This document shows, one piece after another, positions 43,505-53,583 of a DNA stretch of 64,000 nucleotides; within the stretch, counting starts at the first letter, position 1, and each line of letters begins with the position of its first letter. The notes under the pieces were generated by a model. That model ran no database searches. It was not told the origin of the DNA and saw only the letters and a program-made list of their open reading frames with translations. The position numbers and the translations under genes are program-made. This DNA comes from Desulfurivibrio dismutans. GTDB lineage: Bacteria; Desulfobacterota; Desulfobulbia; Desulfobulbales; Desulfurivibrionaceae. The stretch spans positions 186,001 through 250,000 of the forward strand of contig NZ_JARGDQ010000004.1 of assembly GCF_029210385.1 (NCBI RefSeq), written 5' to 3'.

Positions 43505-45280
43505 ATGAGTGACGCCGAAGACGCCAACTTTCCCAGCCAGAAAGAACTGGAACGGGAGATCAGTGAATATCTGAGCAACAAGTATGGGAGAAAAGTACGT
43601 ATCGTCTCCGCCGGCCAATTTCCCATGGCTGGCCATGATGAGTCGGGGCACAGCGAGGAAGTGGAAAACCCGGCGCCGAATTTTAATTTCGATCTGGCGC
43701 CGGAAGAGTTGATTGCTCATCTGGACCAGTATGTGGTGGGCCAGGATGAGGCCAAGGCGATTTTAGCCACCAAGATCTGCACCCACTTCAATCGTATCAG
43801 TCGCAGCCTGGCCCGGCCCGGCGGTGAGGCCGGCGGCGGCCGCAACGTGGGGCGGATCAAGAACAACGTGCTGCTCATCGGCCCCACGGGAGTGGGCAAA
43901 ACCTACCTGATCAAACTGATTGCCCAGTATATCGGGGTGCCGTTTGTTAAAGGGGATGCCACCAAGTTCAGTGAAACCGGTTATGTGGGCGGTGATGTCG
44001 ATGATCTGATCCGCGATTTGGTGCGCGGGGCGGACGACGATCTGGAGCGGGCCCGTTTCGGGATTGTCTATCTCGACGAGGTGGACAAGATTGCCGGCGG
44101 TGGGGATCGCCGGGGGCTTGATGTTTCCCGCAGCGGAGTGCAGCGGGCTCTGCTCAAGCCCATGGAAGAAACCGAGGTGGAGATGAAGGTGCCCCACGAT
44201 CCCATCGCCATGATGGAAGCGGTGGAACATTACCGGCTCACCGGCAAGCGCCGGCGCCAGAGCATCAACACCCGTCATATTCTCTTTATCATGAGCGGCG
44301 CCTTCTCGGGCCTGGATGAAATCATCGGTCGGCGTCTTAAAAAGCGGTCCATCGGCTTTGAAAACATCGTCGCTGCCGCCGCCCCGGCCCAGGCCGGAAC
44401 CTTTATGGACCGGGCCCGTGCCGAAGACCTGGTGGAGTACGGTTTTGAAAGTGAATTCATCGGTCGGCTGCCGGTGCTGGCGGTACTTGGTGAGTTGAGC
44501 GAGGATGATCTGTACGAGATTCTAAGCAATCCCAACAGCGCCGTGGTGGTGGGCAAGAAGCAGGATTTCCGGGCCTACGGCATTGAGTTGCGTTTCGAAG
44601 ATGCCGCCCTGCGCCGGCTGGCTGCCATGGCGGTCAAAGAGAGCACTGGGGCCCGGGCCCTGGTCAGCGTCATGGAACGGGTGTTGCTGCATTTTGAAAA
44701 GAAGCTGCCCTCCACCGATATCCGGCACCTGGTGGTCACCCCGGAACTGGTGGCTGATCCCGCCGGCGTGCTGGCCAAACTGCTCAAGGACAGCCGGGTG
44801 CGTAAGCGTCACAGTAAAAAATGTGATGAACTGGCGGCCCTGGAACTGGAGCGGCTGATGGCCTTTATTCGTGACCGACTGGGGGATTACCTGGAAAGCC
44901 ACGATGTGCTGCCCACCCCGGAGCGGCTGCGGATGATGGCCATGGAAGTGGAAGAGGAAGACTTGGAGCCCGGCGAGGTCTGTGAGCGTTTTATCGACCT
45001 GGTGGGGATGGTCAATGAGCGGGCCCGGCAGGTTTCCCAGGATTGCGGTCTGGTACTGAGTTTCAGTGAAGAGGCGGTGGATCGCCTGCTGGCCCGCATG
45101 CCGCGCAGCGAAGAGACGGTGGGCGAGGCCTGCGACCATGTACTGCAGGCCATGGAATACGGCCTGCGGCTGCTCAGCCAGCGGCACCGCGCCCCGGAAC
45201 TGGTGATCCCCGCCACCGGGATCGACGCCCCGGACAGCTTTATCAACCAGGTGATAAACAAAACCTTTAAATTGGATTAG
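43505..45280 (+). CDS. ClpX-like AAA+ unfoldase without zinc-binding domain
   Basis: The 591 residues have the ClpX AAA+ core: GPTGVGKT (126-133), pore loop GYVG (159-162), Walker B IVYLDE (187-192), VQRALLKPMEET and FSGLDEIIGRRL. The IGF tripeptide used by ClpX to dock ClpP is present at 283-285. The N-terminal zinc domain of true ClpX is absent, and a C-terminal extension of about 150 residues rich in acidic helices is added. No clpP is nearby. The ATG at 43505 is used; it follows the NtrX-like gene closely, so regulated proteolysis tied to that circuit is possible but unproven. Confidence 0.85.
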   Translation: MSDAEDANFPSQKELEREISEYLSNKYGRKVRIVSAGQFPMAGHDESGHSEEVENPAPNFNFDLAPEELIAHLDQYVVGQDEAKAILATKICTHFNRISRSLARPGGEAGGGRNVGRIKNNVLLIGPTGVGKTYLIKLIAQYIGVPFVKGDATKFSETGYVGGDVDDLIRDLVRGADDDLERARFGIVYLDEVDKIAGGGDRRGLDVSRSGVQRALLKPMEETEVEMKVPHDPIAMMEAVEHYRLTGKRRRQSINTRHILFIMSGAFSGLDEIIGRRLKKRSIGFENIVAAAAPAQAGTFMDRARAEDLVEYGFESEFIGRLPVLAVLGELSEDDLYEILSNPNSAVVVGKKQDFRAYGIELRFEDAALRRLAAMAVKESTGARALVSVMERVLLHFEKKLPSTDIRHLVVTPELVADPAGVLAKLLKDSRVRKRHSKKCDELAALELERLMAFIRDRLGDYLESHDVLPTPERLRMMAMEVEEEDLEPGEVCERFIDLVGMVNERARQVSQDCGLVLSFSEEAVDRLLARMPRSEETVGEACDHVLQAMEYGLRLLSQRHRAPELVIPATGIDAPDSFINQVINKTFKLD

Positions 45281-45345
45281 CCGGTCAGGTACCACCTAAG
45301 GACAAGGTTTTTGTCAATTTATCAACAATGTGAGGAGCAGGACTG

Positions 45346-46317
45346 ATGATTCATCCCGACTATCGCCCCCGGCGCCTGCGGCGCAACGAAAATCTGCGCT
45401 CCCTGGTGCGGGAAACCGTGTTGACCCCGGCTCAGTTGATCTATCCCCTCTTTGTCATGCCCGGCAAGAACAAGCGCGAGGAGATTTCCTCCATGCCCGG
45501 GGTTTTCCGGCTGTCGGTGGATCAGTTGGCCAAGGAGGCCAAGGATTGCCGCAAGCTGGGGGTCAACCATGTCATTCTCTTCGGGCTGCCGGAGGAAAAA
45601 GACCGGGTGGGCTCCGGGGCCCATGCCGCCGACGGCATCATCCAGCGGGCCATCAAGGAGCTTAAGAACAAGGCGCCGGAGCTTACCGTCTCCACCGACG
45701 TCTGCCTCTGTGAATACACCAGCCACGGCCACTGCGGCATTATCCACGGGGGTATGGTGGATAACGACGCCACCCTGGAGGTGCTGGCCCGCACCGCCCT
45801 GTCCCACGCCAAGGCCGGGGCGGATATCGTCGCCCCGTCGGACATGATGGACGGCCGGGTGGGTGAGATCCGGGCGGCCCTGGATGAAAACAACTTCGAC
45901 CAGGTGGCCATCATGTCTTACGCCGTCAAGTACGCCTCGGCCTTCTACGGTCCTTTCCGGGATGCCGCCGACTGCGCTCCCCAGGAGGGTGACCGTCGAG
46001 GCTACCAGATGGACCCCGCCAATGCCAGGGAGGCGCTGCGGGAGGCTACCCTGGACGTGGAAGAGGGCGCCGATATCCTGATGGTCAAGCCGGCCATGGC
46101 CTATCTCGATATCATCCGGATGCTGCGCGACGAGTTCGACCATCCCATCGCCGCCTACCAGGTCAGCGGCGAATACGCCATGCTCAAGGCCGCCGCCATG
46201 AACGGCTGGCTGGACGAAGAACGGGTAATGGCGGAAAGCCTGCTGTCCATCCGCCGGGCCGGAGCCGACGTGATTCTGACCTATTTCGCCAAGGACATGG
46301 CCCGTTTGCTGCAGTGA
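45346..46317 (+). CDS. hemB: Porphobilinogen synthase (delta-aminolevulinic acid dehydratase)
   Basis: HemB condenses two aminolevulinate molecules to porphobilinogen, feeding heme, siroheme and cobalamin synthesis, all needed by enzymes in this window. The 323 residues include the zinc-type site C120, C122, C130 in [13 protein letters not shown] and the Schiff-base lysines K195 ([14 protein letters not shown]) and K248 ([10 protein letters not shown]). GAGGAG lies upstream of the ATG. It converges on ttcA. Confidence 0.97.
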   Translation: MIHPDYRPRRLRRNENLRSLVRETVLTPAQLIYPLFVMPGKNKREEISSMPGVFRLSVDQLAKEAKDCRKLGVNHVILFGLPEEKDRVGSGAHAADGIIQRAIKELKNKAPELTVSTDVCLCEYTSHGHCGIIHGGMVDNDATLEVLARTALSHAKAGADIVAPSDMMDGRVGEIRAALDENNFDQVAIMSYAVKYASAFYGPFRDAADCAPQEGDRRGYQMDPANAREALREATLDVEEGADILMVKPAMAYLDIIRMLRDEFDHPIAAYQVSGEYAMLKAAAMNGWLDEERVMAESLLSIRRAGADVILTYFAKDMARLLQ

Positions 46318-46422
46318 AAAATGGACCCCAATTTTCCCCGCCGGACCTTTGCCGGAGAGCCCATGTTGCCGGAGGAGGGATGAGCACGAACAGGTTGAGG
46401 CGGTAGCCCGGCGAGCTGCCGG

Positions 46423-47352
46423 TTACAGCAAGTAGTCGGGGCGCACGTTGCCCAGGGCGGCGAAGATGTTGGCGGTGATCCGGGGATCGTCGGCGGTCAG
46501 TTGCTGGACCATGGTGCGAACCGTGTGGCGCTTGCTGAGGTCGGTCAGCGGGCAGGGGTTGGGTACCGCCTCGACGGCGAACAGTTCCCCCAGGTGGCGG
46601 ATCATCTCCTTGCTCAGCAGGGCCAGGGGGCGGATCAGGTGCAGCCGGCCGGAGAAAAGCCGCTGTTTTGGTACCATGGTGCTGATATTGCCGCCATAAA
46701 GCAGGTTGAGGAAGAAGGTTTCAACGATGTCTTCCTGGTGATGCCCCAGGGCCAGCTTGTTGCAGTTGTGTTCCTGGGCCAGGGCAAAGAGGCGATTGCG
46801 GCGCCGTGAGGAACAGTGGTAACAGCCGTTTTTGCCATCTTCGGCTGCCAAGGCCTCCGGACCGTAGGTGGTTTCTTCAATCAGATAGGGCAGGCCCAGC
46901 TTGGCCAGTTGCACCTTGACCGCTTCACCGGTGCCGGTCAGCGGTGTTGCCGGGACCGCCCCGGCGGCTGTTGCCGCTTTTGTTCCCGGGGCGGCGAGGT
47001 TGGTGCTCTTGGTGCTCTTGGTGCTCGTTGCTCCTTCGTGGTCGCCGCTCAGGCCGGGCAATTGGCGGGGGAAGTAGCCGGCAAAGCCCATGTCCAGGTG
47101 TACCGGGTACACTTCGTAGTTGATGGGGGCCTTGCGCCGCCAGATATCCAGCAGGCGGCAGAGCACCAGGCTGTCGATGCCGCCGGAAACGGCGATCATC
47201 ACCCGATCGCCGTCGGCCAGCATCTCGTAACGGTGCATGGCCTTGCCCACCAGGCGGTTGATGTCCGCCGGCAAGCGTGGTGGTGCCGGGGCGTTGCCTT
47301 TGCCGGGGGGAGGCTCGGGCGGGGGCGTGGGTTTGGTGACAGGGGCGTTCAT
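46423..47352 (-). CDS. ttcA: TtcA-like tRNA 2-thiocytidine synthetase
   Basis: TtcA thiolates C32 of certain tRNAs using a [4Fe-4S] cluster. The 309 residues show the PP-loop SGGIDS (56-61), the CYHC pair (C177, C180) and Cys267 in NPCPLT, which together ligate the cluster. A non-conserved low-complexity insert occupies about residues 102-144; it includes the STKSTKST stretch encoded by three exact 9-base repeats at 47000-47026. hisB starts upstream on the same strand and ends 19 bases before this ATG. Confidence 0.88.
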   Translation of the reverse strand: MNAPVTKPTPPPEPPPGKGNAPAPPRLPADINRLVGKAMHRYEMLADGDRVMIAVSGGIDSLVLCRLLDIWRRKAPINYEVYPVHLDMGFAGYFPRQLPGLSGDHEGATSTKSTKSTNLAAPGTKAATAAGAVPATPLTGTGEAVKVQLAKLGLPYLIEETTYGPEALAAEDGKNGCYHCSSRRRNRLFALAQEHNCNKLALGHHQEDIVETFFLNLLYGGNISTMVPKQRLFSGRLHLIRPLALLSKEMIRHLGELFAVEAVPNPCPLTDLSKRHTVRTMVQQLTADDPRITANIFAALGNVRPDYLL

Positions 47353-47371
47353 GGGCAGGGTCGTTTACCGT

Positions 47372-47968
47372 TTATAAAAGTCCTTTGGAAGACAGGGGGC
47401 CGCTGAGCCGGGGGTCGAGCCGGGTCGCCTGGCTCAAGGCCCGGCCCAGGGCCTTGAAGATCGCCTCGATAATATGGTGCGTGTTGTCGCCGTGGGCCAG
47501 TTCCACGTGCAGGGTAAGGCCGCCGTGCAGGCTGAAGGCCCGGAGGAATTCCTTGGCCAGCGGGGTATCGAAGCTGCCCACTTTCGGGTCCGGCACTTCC
47601 ACTCCGTAGTGCAGATAGGGCCGGTTGGAGCAGTCCAGGGTTACCCGGGCCAGGGTCTCGTCCATGGGCACCGCCGCCGTTCCGTAACGGGCAATGCCTT
47701 CTTTGTCGCCCAGGGCCTGCTGCAGGGCCTGGCCCAGGGCGATGCCCAAATCCTCGACCGTGTGGTGATCGTCCACCTGGGTGTCGCCGCTGGCGGCAAT
47801 CTCCAGGTCGAAAAAACCATGGACCGCCAGCAGGGTCAGCATGTGGTCCATGAAGCCGACCCCGGTGCTGATGCTGGTTTGCCCTCGGCCGTCCAGAACC
47901 AGGGTCAGGTTGATGTCGGTCTCTCCGGTGCGGCGCTGGATGGTGCCTCGGCGTGCATTTTCGCTCAT
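47372..47968 (-). CDS. hisB: Imidazoleglycerol-phosphate dehydratase
   Basis: HisB performs the sixth step of histidine synthesis. The 198-residue monofunctional form has the metal-binding repeats [38 protein letters not shown] and [12 protein letters not shown]. The ATG at 47968 is followed by [11 protein letters not shown], a normal family start. No other his genes are present; the only companion is ttcA downstream. Confidence 0.96.
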   Translation of the reverse strand: MSENARRGTIQRRTGETDINLTLVLDGRGQTSISTGVGFMDHMLTLLAVHGFFDLEIAASGDTQVDDHHTVEDLGIALGQALQQALGDKEGIARYGTAAVPMDETLARVTLDCSNRPYLHYGVEVPDPKVGSFDTPLAKEFLRAFSLHGGLTLHVELAHGDNTHHIIEAIFKALGRALSQATRLDPRLSGPLSSKGLL

Positions 47969-48030
47969 TATGGTGGTTCCTTTTGTGCATGATTATGGTG
48001 TGGCTTGAATACTGATAAGCTTGCAAAAGC

Positions 48031-48120
48031 CCGCCAAACGTGTTGGTCGGTAACGCGAAAACAAGCGGTTACAAAGCGTGCCCAGGTGGTGGCGCGGCCT
48101 TATGCGAGCCGACAATATTT
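48031..48120 (+). repeat. Dispersed ~90-bp repeat, copy C
   Basis: It contains CCGCCAAACGTGTTGGTCGG, then GTAACGCGAAAACAAG, GGTTACAAAGCGTGCCCAGG and a GC-rich 3' part ending AGCCGACAATATTT. GTAAC and GTTAC can pair around the GAAAACAAG loop. It lies between the divergent hisB and tRNA-Gly, just upstream of the tRNA promoter. Confidence 0.75.
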
Positions 48121-48170
48121 GCTCAATCTACCAGCAACTTGGGCGGTAAGGCAAGAGTTAGTGTTTTTTG

Positions 48171-48199
48171 TTGACAAGCCGCCGGGTCGCTGTTATAAA
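48171..48199 (+). promoter_or_regulatory. Strong sigma-70 promoter of tRNA-Gly
   Basis: TTGACA (48171-48176), an exact 17-base spacer and TATAAA (48194-48199) lie 37 bases upstream of the mature tRNA. It may also drive rplM-rpsI, since no terminator is obvious between them. Confidence 0.85.
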
Positions 48200-48235
48200 C
48201 CCCCTTTTGAACACGGCGCCCGCGGCGCCTGCTGA

Positions 48236-48310
<75 letters not shown>

Positions 48311-48427
48311 TTGTGCGACCAGCAAAGGTTCGAAAAGGTTTCGGGCCTTTTTCTCTTTTGGTCGGCGGTTCTTTTTTGGCGGATCCGCCGGTCCTGGAAT
48401 TTTGTCAGTTTTACAAGGGAATTAAAC

Positions 48428-48856
48428 ATGAAAACCCATCTGGCTCCGGTCAAAGATATCGACCGCAAATGGTACGTGGTGGACGCCGAGGATCTGATCC
48501 TGGGACGTATGGCCTCGGAGATTGCCACCCGCCTGCGCGGCAAGCACAAGCCGATCTACTCCACCTTTATGGATACCGGCGATTTTGTTGTGGTGCTCAA
48601 TGCCGACAAGGTTAAGCTTACTGGCAATAAGTGGTCCGGCAAGGTATACTACCGGCATACCGGTTATATTGGCGGCATCAAGGCGGAAACCGCCGAAAAG
48701 CTGCGGGACCGTAAGCCTGAAGAGCTGGTGTACCGGGCGGTGAAAGGGATGCTGCCGAAGAATCCTCTGGGGCGTAAACAGCTTAAGAAGCTGAAGGTTT
48801 ATGCCGGTAGCGAGCATCCGCACCAGGCCCAGCAGCCGGAACCCCTGAAATTTTAA
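48428..48856 (+). CDS. rplM: 50S ribosomal protein L13
   Basis: The 142-residue protein matches L13 throughout ([58 protein letters not shown]). It binds 23S rRNA early in 50S assembly. It is followed after 30 bases by rpsI, the universal pairing. Confidence 0.98.
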   Translation: MKTHLAPVKDIDRKWYVVDAEDLILGRMASEIATRLRGKHKPIYSTFMDTGDFVVVLNADKVKLTGNKWSGKVYYRHTGYIGGIKAETAEKLRDRKPEELVYRAVKGMLPKNPLGRKQLKKLKVYAGSEHPHQAQQPEPLKF

Positions 48857-48886
48857 TTCAGATCAGACGAGAGTTTGGAGAAATCA

Positions 48887-49282
48887 ATGGCAGATAACGG
48901 TATTTACGCCACCGGCAAACGCAAGACCGCCGTGGCTCGAGTTTGGTTGAAGCCGGGCAGCGGCAAGGTCATGGTCAACAAGCAGGCGCTGGAAGAATAT
49001 TTCGATGGTGGACCCTTTTCCCGGGCAGTGGTTGAAAAACCCCTGGTGCTGACCGAGACCAAGGCCAAGTTCGATGTGATGGCCACCCTTAAGGGCGGCG
49101 GCAAGAACGCTCAGGCCGAAGCTCTGCGCCACGGAATTTCCCGGGCCCTGACCGAAGCCGACCCCGAGTTGCGGACGGCCCTCAAGCGGGCCGGGCTGTT
49201 GACCAGGGATCCCCGGTGCAAGGAGCGGAAAAAGTACGGCCAACGCGGTGCGCGGGCCAGCTTTCAGTTCTCCAAGCGTTAA
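48887..49282 (+). CDS. rpsI: 30S ribosomal protein S9
   Basis: The 131-residue S9 has the [19 protein letters not shown] start and the conserved C-terminal tail [12 protein letters not shown], whose last residues reach the P-site tRNA. TTGGAG lies upstream of the ATG. A strong terminator follows. Confidence 0.98.
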   Translation: MADNGIYATGKRKTAVARVWLKPGSGKVMVNKQALEEYFDGGPFSRAVVEKPLVLTETKAKFDVMATLKGGGKNAQAEALRHGISRALTEADPELRTALKRAGLLTRDPRCKERKKYGQRGARASFQFSKR

Positions 49283-49339
49283 CCGGAGAGCAGCGCCTTT
49301 TGGGGCGACTGCATATCGATTGCCTATGCGAAACTATCA

Positions 49340-49374
49340 GGGAAGGCGCTCATATGAGCCCCTTCCCTTTTTTT
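49340..49374 (+). terminator. Terminator of rplM-rpsI
   Basis: GGGAAGG and GCTCAT (49340 on) pair with ATGAGC and CCTTCCC, with one mismatched C opposite C, followed by seven T residues. Confidence 0.88.
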
Positions 49375-49432
49375 ATGTGCAACGGCCGGCGCCGGGGTTG
49401 GTGGCGCCTTGTCGGAGCGGGGAGAAAAGTAA

Positions 49433-50470
<1,038 letters not shown>

Positions 50471-50514
50471 TTGTTAATATACGGGCAAGGGATGGTCACC
50501 TTGATGGTTAACAG

Positions 50515-51279
50515 ATGGGCAATATCCGGCTGACCATAGCCTATGACGGCAGCGCTTATGCCGGCTGGCAACGTCAGCCCAACCGGCCCACCGTTCAGGC
50601 CCTTATCGAAGATGCGCTGACGCAGCGCCTGTTGGGGGAGCCGGTGGTTCTGCACGGCGCTGGGCGCACCGATGCCGGGGTTCATGCCGAAGGGATGGTG
50701 GCCAGCTTTGTCAGTCCGCGTGAGTTGCCCCTGGAAGCCTACCGGCGCGGGTTGAACAGCATGTTGCCGCCGGATATTCGCATCCTGGCGGCGGACAAGG
50801 TGGCCCATGATTTTCACGCCCGTTTCAGCGCCAAAGGCAAGGTTTATTGTTACCGCTTTTCCACCGCCGCCATCATGTCGCCCTGCCGGCGCTTATATAG
50901 GGCGCATCTGCCGGGGCCCTTTGATGCTGACCTGGTGCGGGAGGTGATACCGCAACTGCTGGGGGAGCACGATTTTTCCGCCTTCGAGGCCGCCGGTTCG
51001 CGGGATCGTAGTCGGGAAGGCGGTCGGGGCGGCGTGCGAAGCCTGGAGATGTTGCGTTTAGAGCAGGAAGACCGGTGGGGTCGGGAGTTTTTTTTCGAGC
51101 TGGCCGGGGACGGCTTTTTGCGCCATATGGTGCGCAACATCGTTGGCACCCTGGTGGCCCTCGGCCGGGGCCGACGGCGTATTGCCGCGCCCGCCGCCCT
51201 GCTGGCTGGCGGCGATCGCTCCCAAGCCGGTCCCACCGCGCCAGCCTGCGGCCTGACGCTGGTGCGGGTGCTTTATTGA
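50515..51279 (+). CDS. truA: tRNA pseudouridine(38-40) synthase
   Basis: TruA modifies uridines 38-40 of many tRNAs. The 254 residues include YDGSAYAGWQRQPN, catalytic Asp53 in GAGRTDAGVHA, and FLRHMVRNIVGTL near the C-terminus. The catalytic and binding motifs are intact. Confidence 0.97.
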   Translation: MGNIRLTIAYDGSAYAGWQRQPNRPTVQALIEDALTQRLLGEPVVLHGAGRTDAGVHAEGMVASFVSPRELPLEAYRRGLNSMLPPDIRILAADKVAHDFHARFSAKGKVYCYRFSTAAIMSPCRRLYRAHLPGPFDADLVREVIPQLLGEHDFSAFEAAGSRDRSREGGRGGVRSLEMLRLEQEDRWGREFFFELAGDGFLRHMVRNIVGTLVALGRGRRRIAAPAALLAGGDRSQAGPTAPACGLTLVRVLY

Positions 51280-51364
51280 TGCTTTTCCGTCCAACCAAAA
51301 GGCTTGGTTAACGGCTTGGGCGGCCTACTTGCGGTATTATCAAAAAATAACGGAGGTTGTGAAC

Positions 51365-52576
51365 GTGGATGTTCCCATCATCGAACTGGCGGCTCGGGTA
51401 AAAGAGATCAAGGCCTCACCCACCCTGGCGGTGGATGCCAAAGCCAAGGCATTGAAGGCCGAAGGGGCCGATGTGTTGAACTTCAGCGTGGGCGAGCCGG
51501 ATTTCGACACCCCGCCGCATGTCTGCGAGGCCGGCAAGGCCGCCATCGATGAAGGTTTTACCCGCTATACCCCGGTGCCCGGGATTTTGCCCCTGCGGGA
51601 GGCGGTCTGTCACCGCCTGGCCACCGATCATGGCTGGAGCTACCAGCCGGATCAGATCCAGGTAAGTTGCGGCGGCAAGCACGGGCTCTACAACATGGCC
51701 CAGGCCCTGTTCGGTCCCGGTGACGAGGTGCTGGTGCCGGCGCCCTACTGGGTCAGTTATCCGCCGATTATTCAACTGGCTGGGGCCACCCCGGTTATCG
51801 TGCCCCTGGATGAGGGCAGCGATTTCGACCTGGACCCGGCGGTGCTGCAGCGGTACGCCAGCCCCCGTACCCGGGGAATTATTCTGAACAGTCCGTCCAA
51901 CCCCACCGGTTCAGTGCTCTCCGCCGGGGCCCTGGAGGCCGTCGGTAAAATGGCCCTGGAGCGGGGCTGGGTGGTGGTCAGTGATGATATCTACGATACC
52001 ATTGTCTACGGCGACGACCAACTGCCCCATATCCTGGAGGTTGATCCCCGCCTCAGTGAGCAGACCCTGATTTTAAACGGCGTCTCCAAATCCTTTGCCA
52101 TGACCGGCTGGCGGATCGGTTATACCGCCGGTCCCAAGCATATCATCGCGGCGATGAACAAGATTCAGAGCCAATCCACCTCCAACCCCTCGTCAGTGGC
52201 CCAGAGAGCCGCCCTGGCCGCCCTGACCGGCCCCCAGGACTTTCCCCGGCAGATGCGGGACGCCTTTGTTCCCCGGCTCAATTTCATCATGGAAGCCCTG
52301 ACCGCCATTAACGGGGTCAGTTGCGTGCGGCCCCGGGGTTCTTTTTATGTCTTTCCCAACTTGTCGGCCTATTTCGGGCGCAAAACCAAAGATGGTCGGC
52401 TGATCGGCGATTCGGTGGCCCTGGCCGACTATCTGCTGGAAGAGGCGTTGTTGGCAACGGTGCCGGGGGCGGCTTTCGGGGCCGACCAGTTTATTCGCTT
52501 TTCCTTTGCCACTTCAATGGAGACACTGGAAGAGGGGATGAAGCGCTTGGCGGACGCCCTGGCAGGGTTGCAATAG
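51365..52576 (+). CDS. Class I pyridoxal-phosphate aminotransferase (aspartate aminotransferase type)
   Basis: The 403-residue enzyme resembles the AspC subgroup I-gamma: VGEPDFDTPPHV, NSPSNPTGSVL, and the PLP lysine K242 in NGVSKSFAMTGWRIGY. It probably transaminates aspartate, possibly prephenate. GTG 51365 is chosen because CGGAGG lies eight bases upstream; the GTG at 51359 is only two bases from it. Confidence 0.9.
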   Translation: MDVPIIELAARVKEIKASPTLAVDAKAKALKAEGADVLNFSVGEPDFDTPPHVCEAGKAAIDEGFTRYTPVPGILPLREAVCHRLATDHGWSYQPDQIQVSCGGKHGLYNMAQALFGPGDEVLVPAPYWVSYPPIIQLAGATPVIVPLDEGSDFDLDPAVLQRYASPRTRGIILNSPSNPTGSVLSAGALEAVGKMALERGWVVVSDDIYDTIVYGDDQLPHILEVDPRLSEQTLILNGVSKSFAMTGWRIGYTAGPKHIIAAMNKIQSQSTSNPSSVAQRAALAALTGPQDFPRQMRDAFVPRLNFIMEALTAINGVSCVRPRGSFYVFPNLSAYFGRKTKDGRLIGDSVALADYLLEEALLATVPGAAFGADQFIRFSFATSMETLEEGMKRLADALAGLQ

Positions 52577-52617
52577 CAGCCCTGCCACAGGGGACGGGGG
52601 ATGTTTGCAAAGGGATG

Positions 52618-52821
52618 TTAAAAGCCGGGAGAACCGGCTTGGCTGCCAGGACTGGGCTCGCTCAGAGCCCAGGTCCAGCCGTCCAGGGGACGCTCCTTGG
52701 ATAGGGCCTTGCGGCCGTTCTTGGTGTAGCAGACGTAAACCCAATCCGAACCGTTGGTAAACACCCTGATCAGACCCAGGGTGGGGTGTTCGTACCATCC
52801 TTCCTGAAACGTCCCTTCCAT
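52618..52821 (-). CDS. Small protein of unknown function
   Basis: The 67-residue protein is rich in aromatic residues (EGWYEHPTLGLIRVFTNGSD, then WVYVCYTKNGRKALSKERPL). I do not recognise a family; no membrane segment or metal motif is apparent. The ATG at 52821 has AGGGA a few bases upstream. It converges on the aminotransferase gene and lies downstream of the DtxR gene on the same strand. Confidence 0.6.
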   Translation of the reverse strand: MEGTFQEGWYEHPTLGLIRVFTNGSDWVYVCYTKNGRKALSKERPLDGWTWALSEPSPGSQAGSPGF

Positions 52822-52924
52822 CGCTTCCCTCTTTCTTGCTGTTCCCGGCTGTCCCGCCCGCAAAGCGGTGCCGGTTTTTTTTAGCCCGTTTATCTATTGT
52901 TCGATTGTAACTTGGCGGGTGCTG

Positions 52925-53419
52925 CTACTGGTTGCCGGTGGTGCTCTGGCATTCCCGGCATTTTTCGGGAGCCTCGCCGGTCTGGCAGTAACGCTTGAAA
53001 TTTGTGATCCAGTCTTCACCGCCCTGCGGGCACCCATCAATGTAGTTCATCAGCAGGCTGAGCCGCTCAATGATCGGCCGCGGGGCGGTGTGTTCAATCT
53101 GGCAGGCGCCCTCTTCGGCCAGTTCTTCTTCCACCGCTAGCACCCGCAGGAAAAAATCCTTCAGTGCCTGGTGGCGCCGGATTACATCCCGGGCCACTTT
53201 GGTTCCCGCTGGGGTCAGGGTGATGACCTCGTATGGGGCGTAGTTGATCAACCCTTTCTGGGACAGCGACCGGAAGGCCTCGGTTACCGAAGAGCGGCTG
53301 ACTTTGAGTCGGGCGGCGATTTCCTTGGCCCTGGCCACCTGCTTTTCTTCCACGATGTGGTGAATGGTTTCCAGATAGTCTTCCAGGCTGGCGCTGAGTC
53401 GTTTTCCACTCTTAGGCAT
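52925..53419 (-). CDS. DtxR/MntR-family metal-dependent regulator
   Basis: The 164-residue protein has the winged helix EDYLETIHHIV...AKEIAARLKVSRSSVTEAFRSL (split here) and the dimerisation/metal domain with His83, C106-x2-E109-H110, the ligands seen in iron- and manganese-responsive members. A C-terminal segment adds four Cys (CPQGGED...CQTGEAPEKCREC). A DtxR-type box overlaps its own promoter, which suggests autoregulation. No transporter gene is adjacent, so the metal (Fe or Mn) cannot be fixed from context. Confidence 0.9.
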   Translation of the reverse strand: MPKSGKRLSASLEDYLETIHHIVEEKQVARAKEIAARLKVSRSSVTEAFRSLSQKGLINYAPYEVITLTPAGTKVARDVIRRHQALKDFFLRVLAVEEELAEEGACQIEHTAPRPIIERLSLLMNYIDGCPQGGEDWITNFKRYCQTGEAPEKCRECQSTTGNQ

Positions 53420-53444
53420 GCGGTTGATTCCTTAATTAAAAATT

Positions 53445-53463
53445 TTCGGTTAAGCCAAATTAA
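53445..53463 (-). promoter_or_regulatory. DtxR-type operator
   Basis: The 19-base site TTCGGTTAAGCCAAATTAA matches the classical TTAGGTTAG-centred DtxR/IdeR box at about 14 positions. It overlaps the -10 of the regulator gene and ends 26 bases before its start codon. Confidence 0.5.
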
Positions 53464-53486
53464 TTCAGGAACCAACTTATTGTCAA
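53458..53486 (-). promoter_or_regulatory. Promoter of the DtxR-family gene
   Basis: On the minus strand a perfect TTGACA (53486-53481) is followed after 17 bases by TTAATT (53463-53458). The -10 falls inside the putative DtxR box. Confidence 0.5.
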
Positions 53487-53544
53487 GCTTTTCAAGCCTG
53501 GCGCCGGCAAACCGTCATTATTATTGGTTTTTGCATCGGGCTTA

Positions 53545-53577
53545 GCCCCCCCGTCCAAGCGCGACTTTGACGGGGGC
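53545..53577 (-). terminator. Hairpin downstream of the AAA+ ATPase gene
   Basis: On the minus strand GCCCCCGTC (53577-53569) pairs with GACGGGGG within 53555-53545, beginning six bases after the ATPase stop. There is no clear T-run, so termination is only probable. Confidence 0.45.
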
Positions 53578-53583
53578 CGAACT

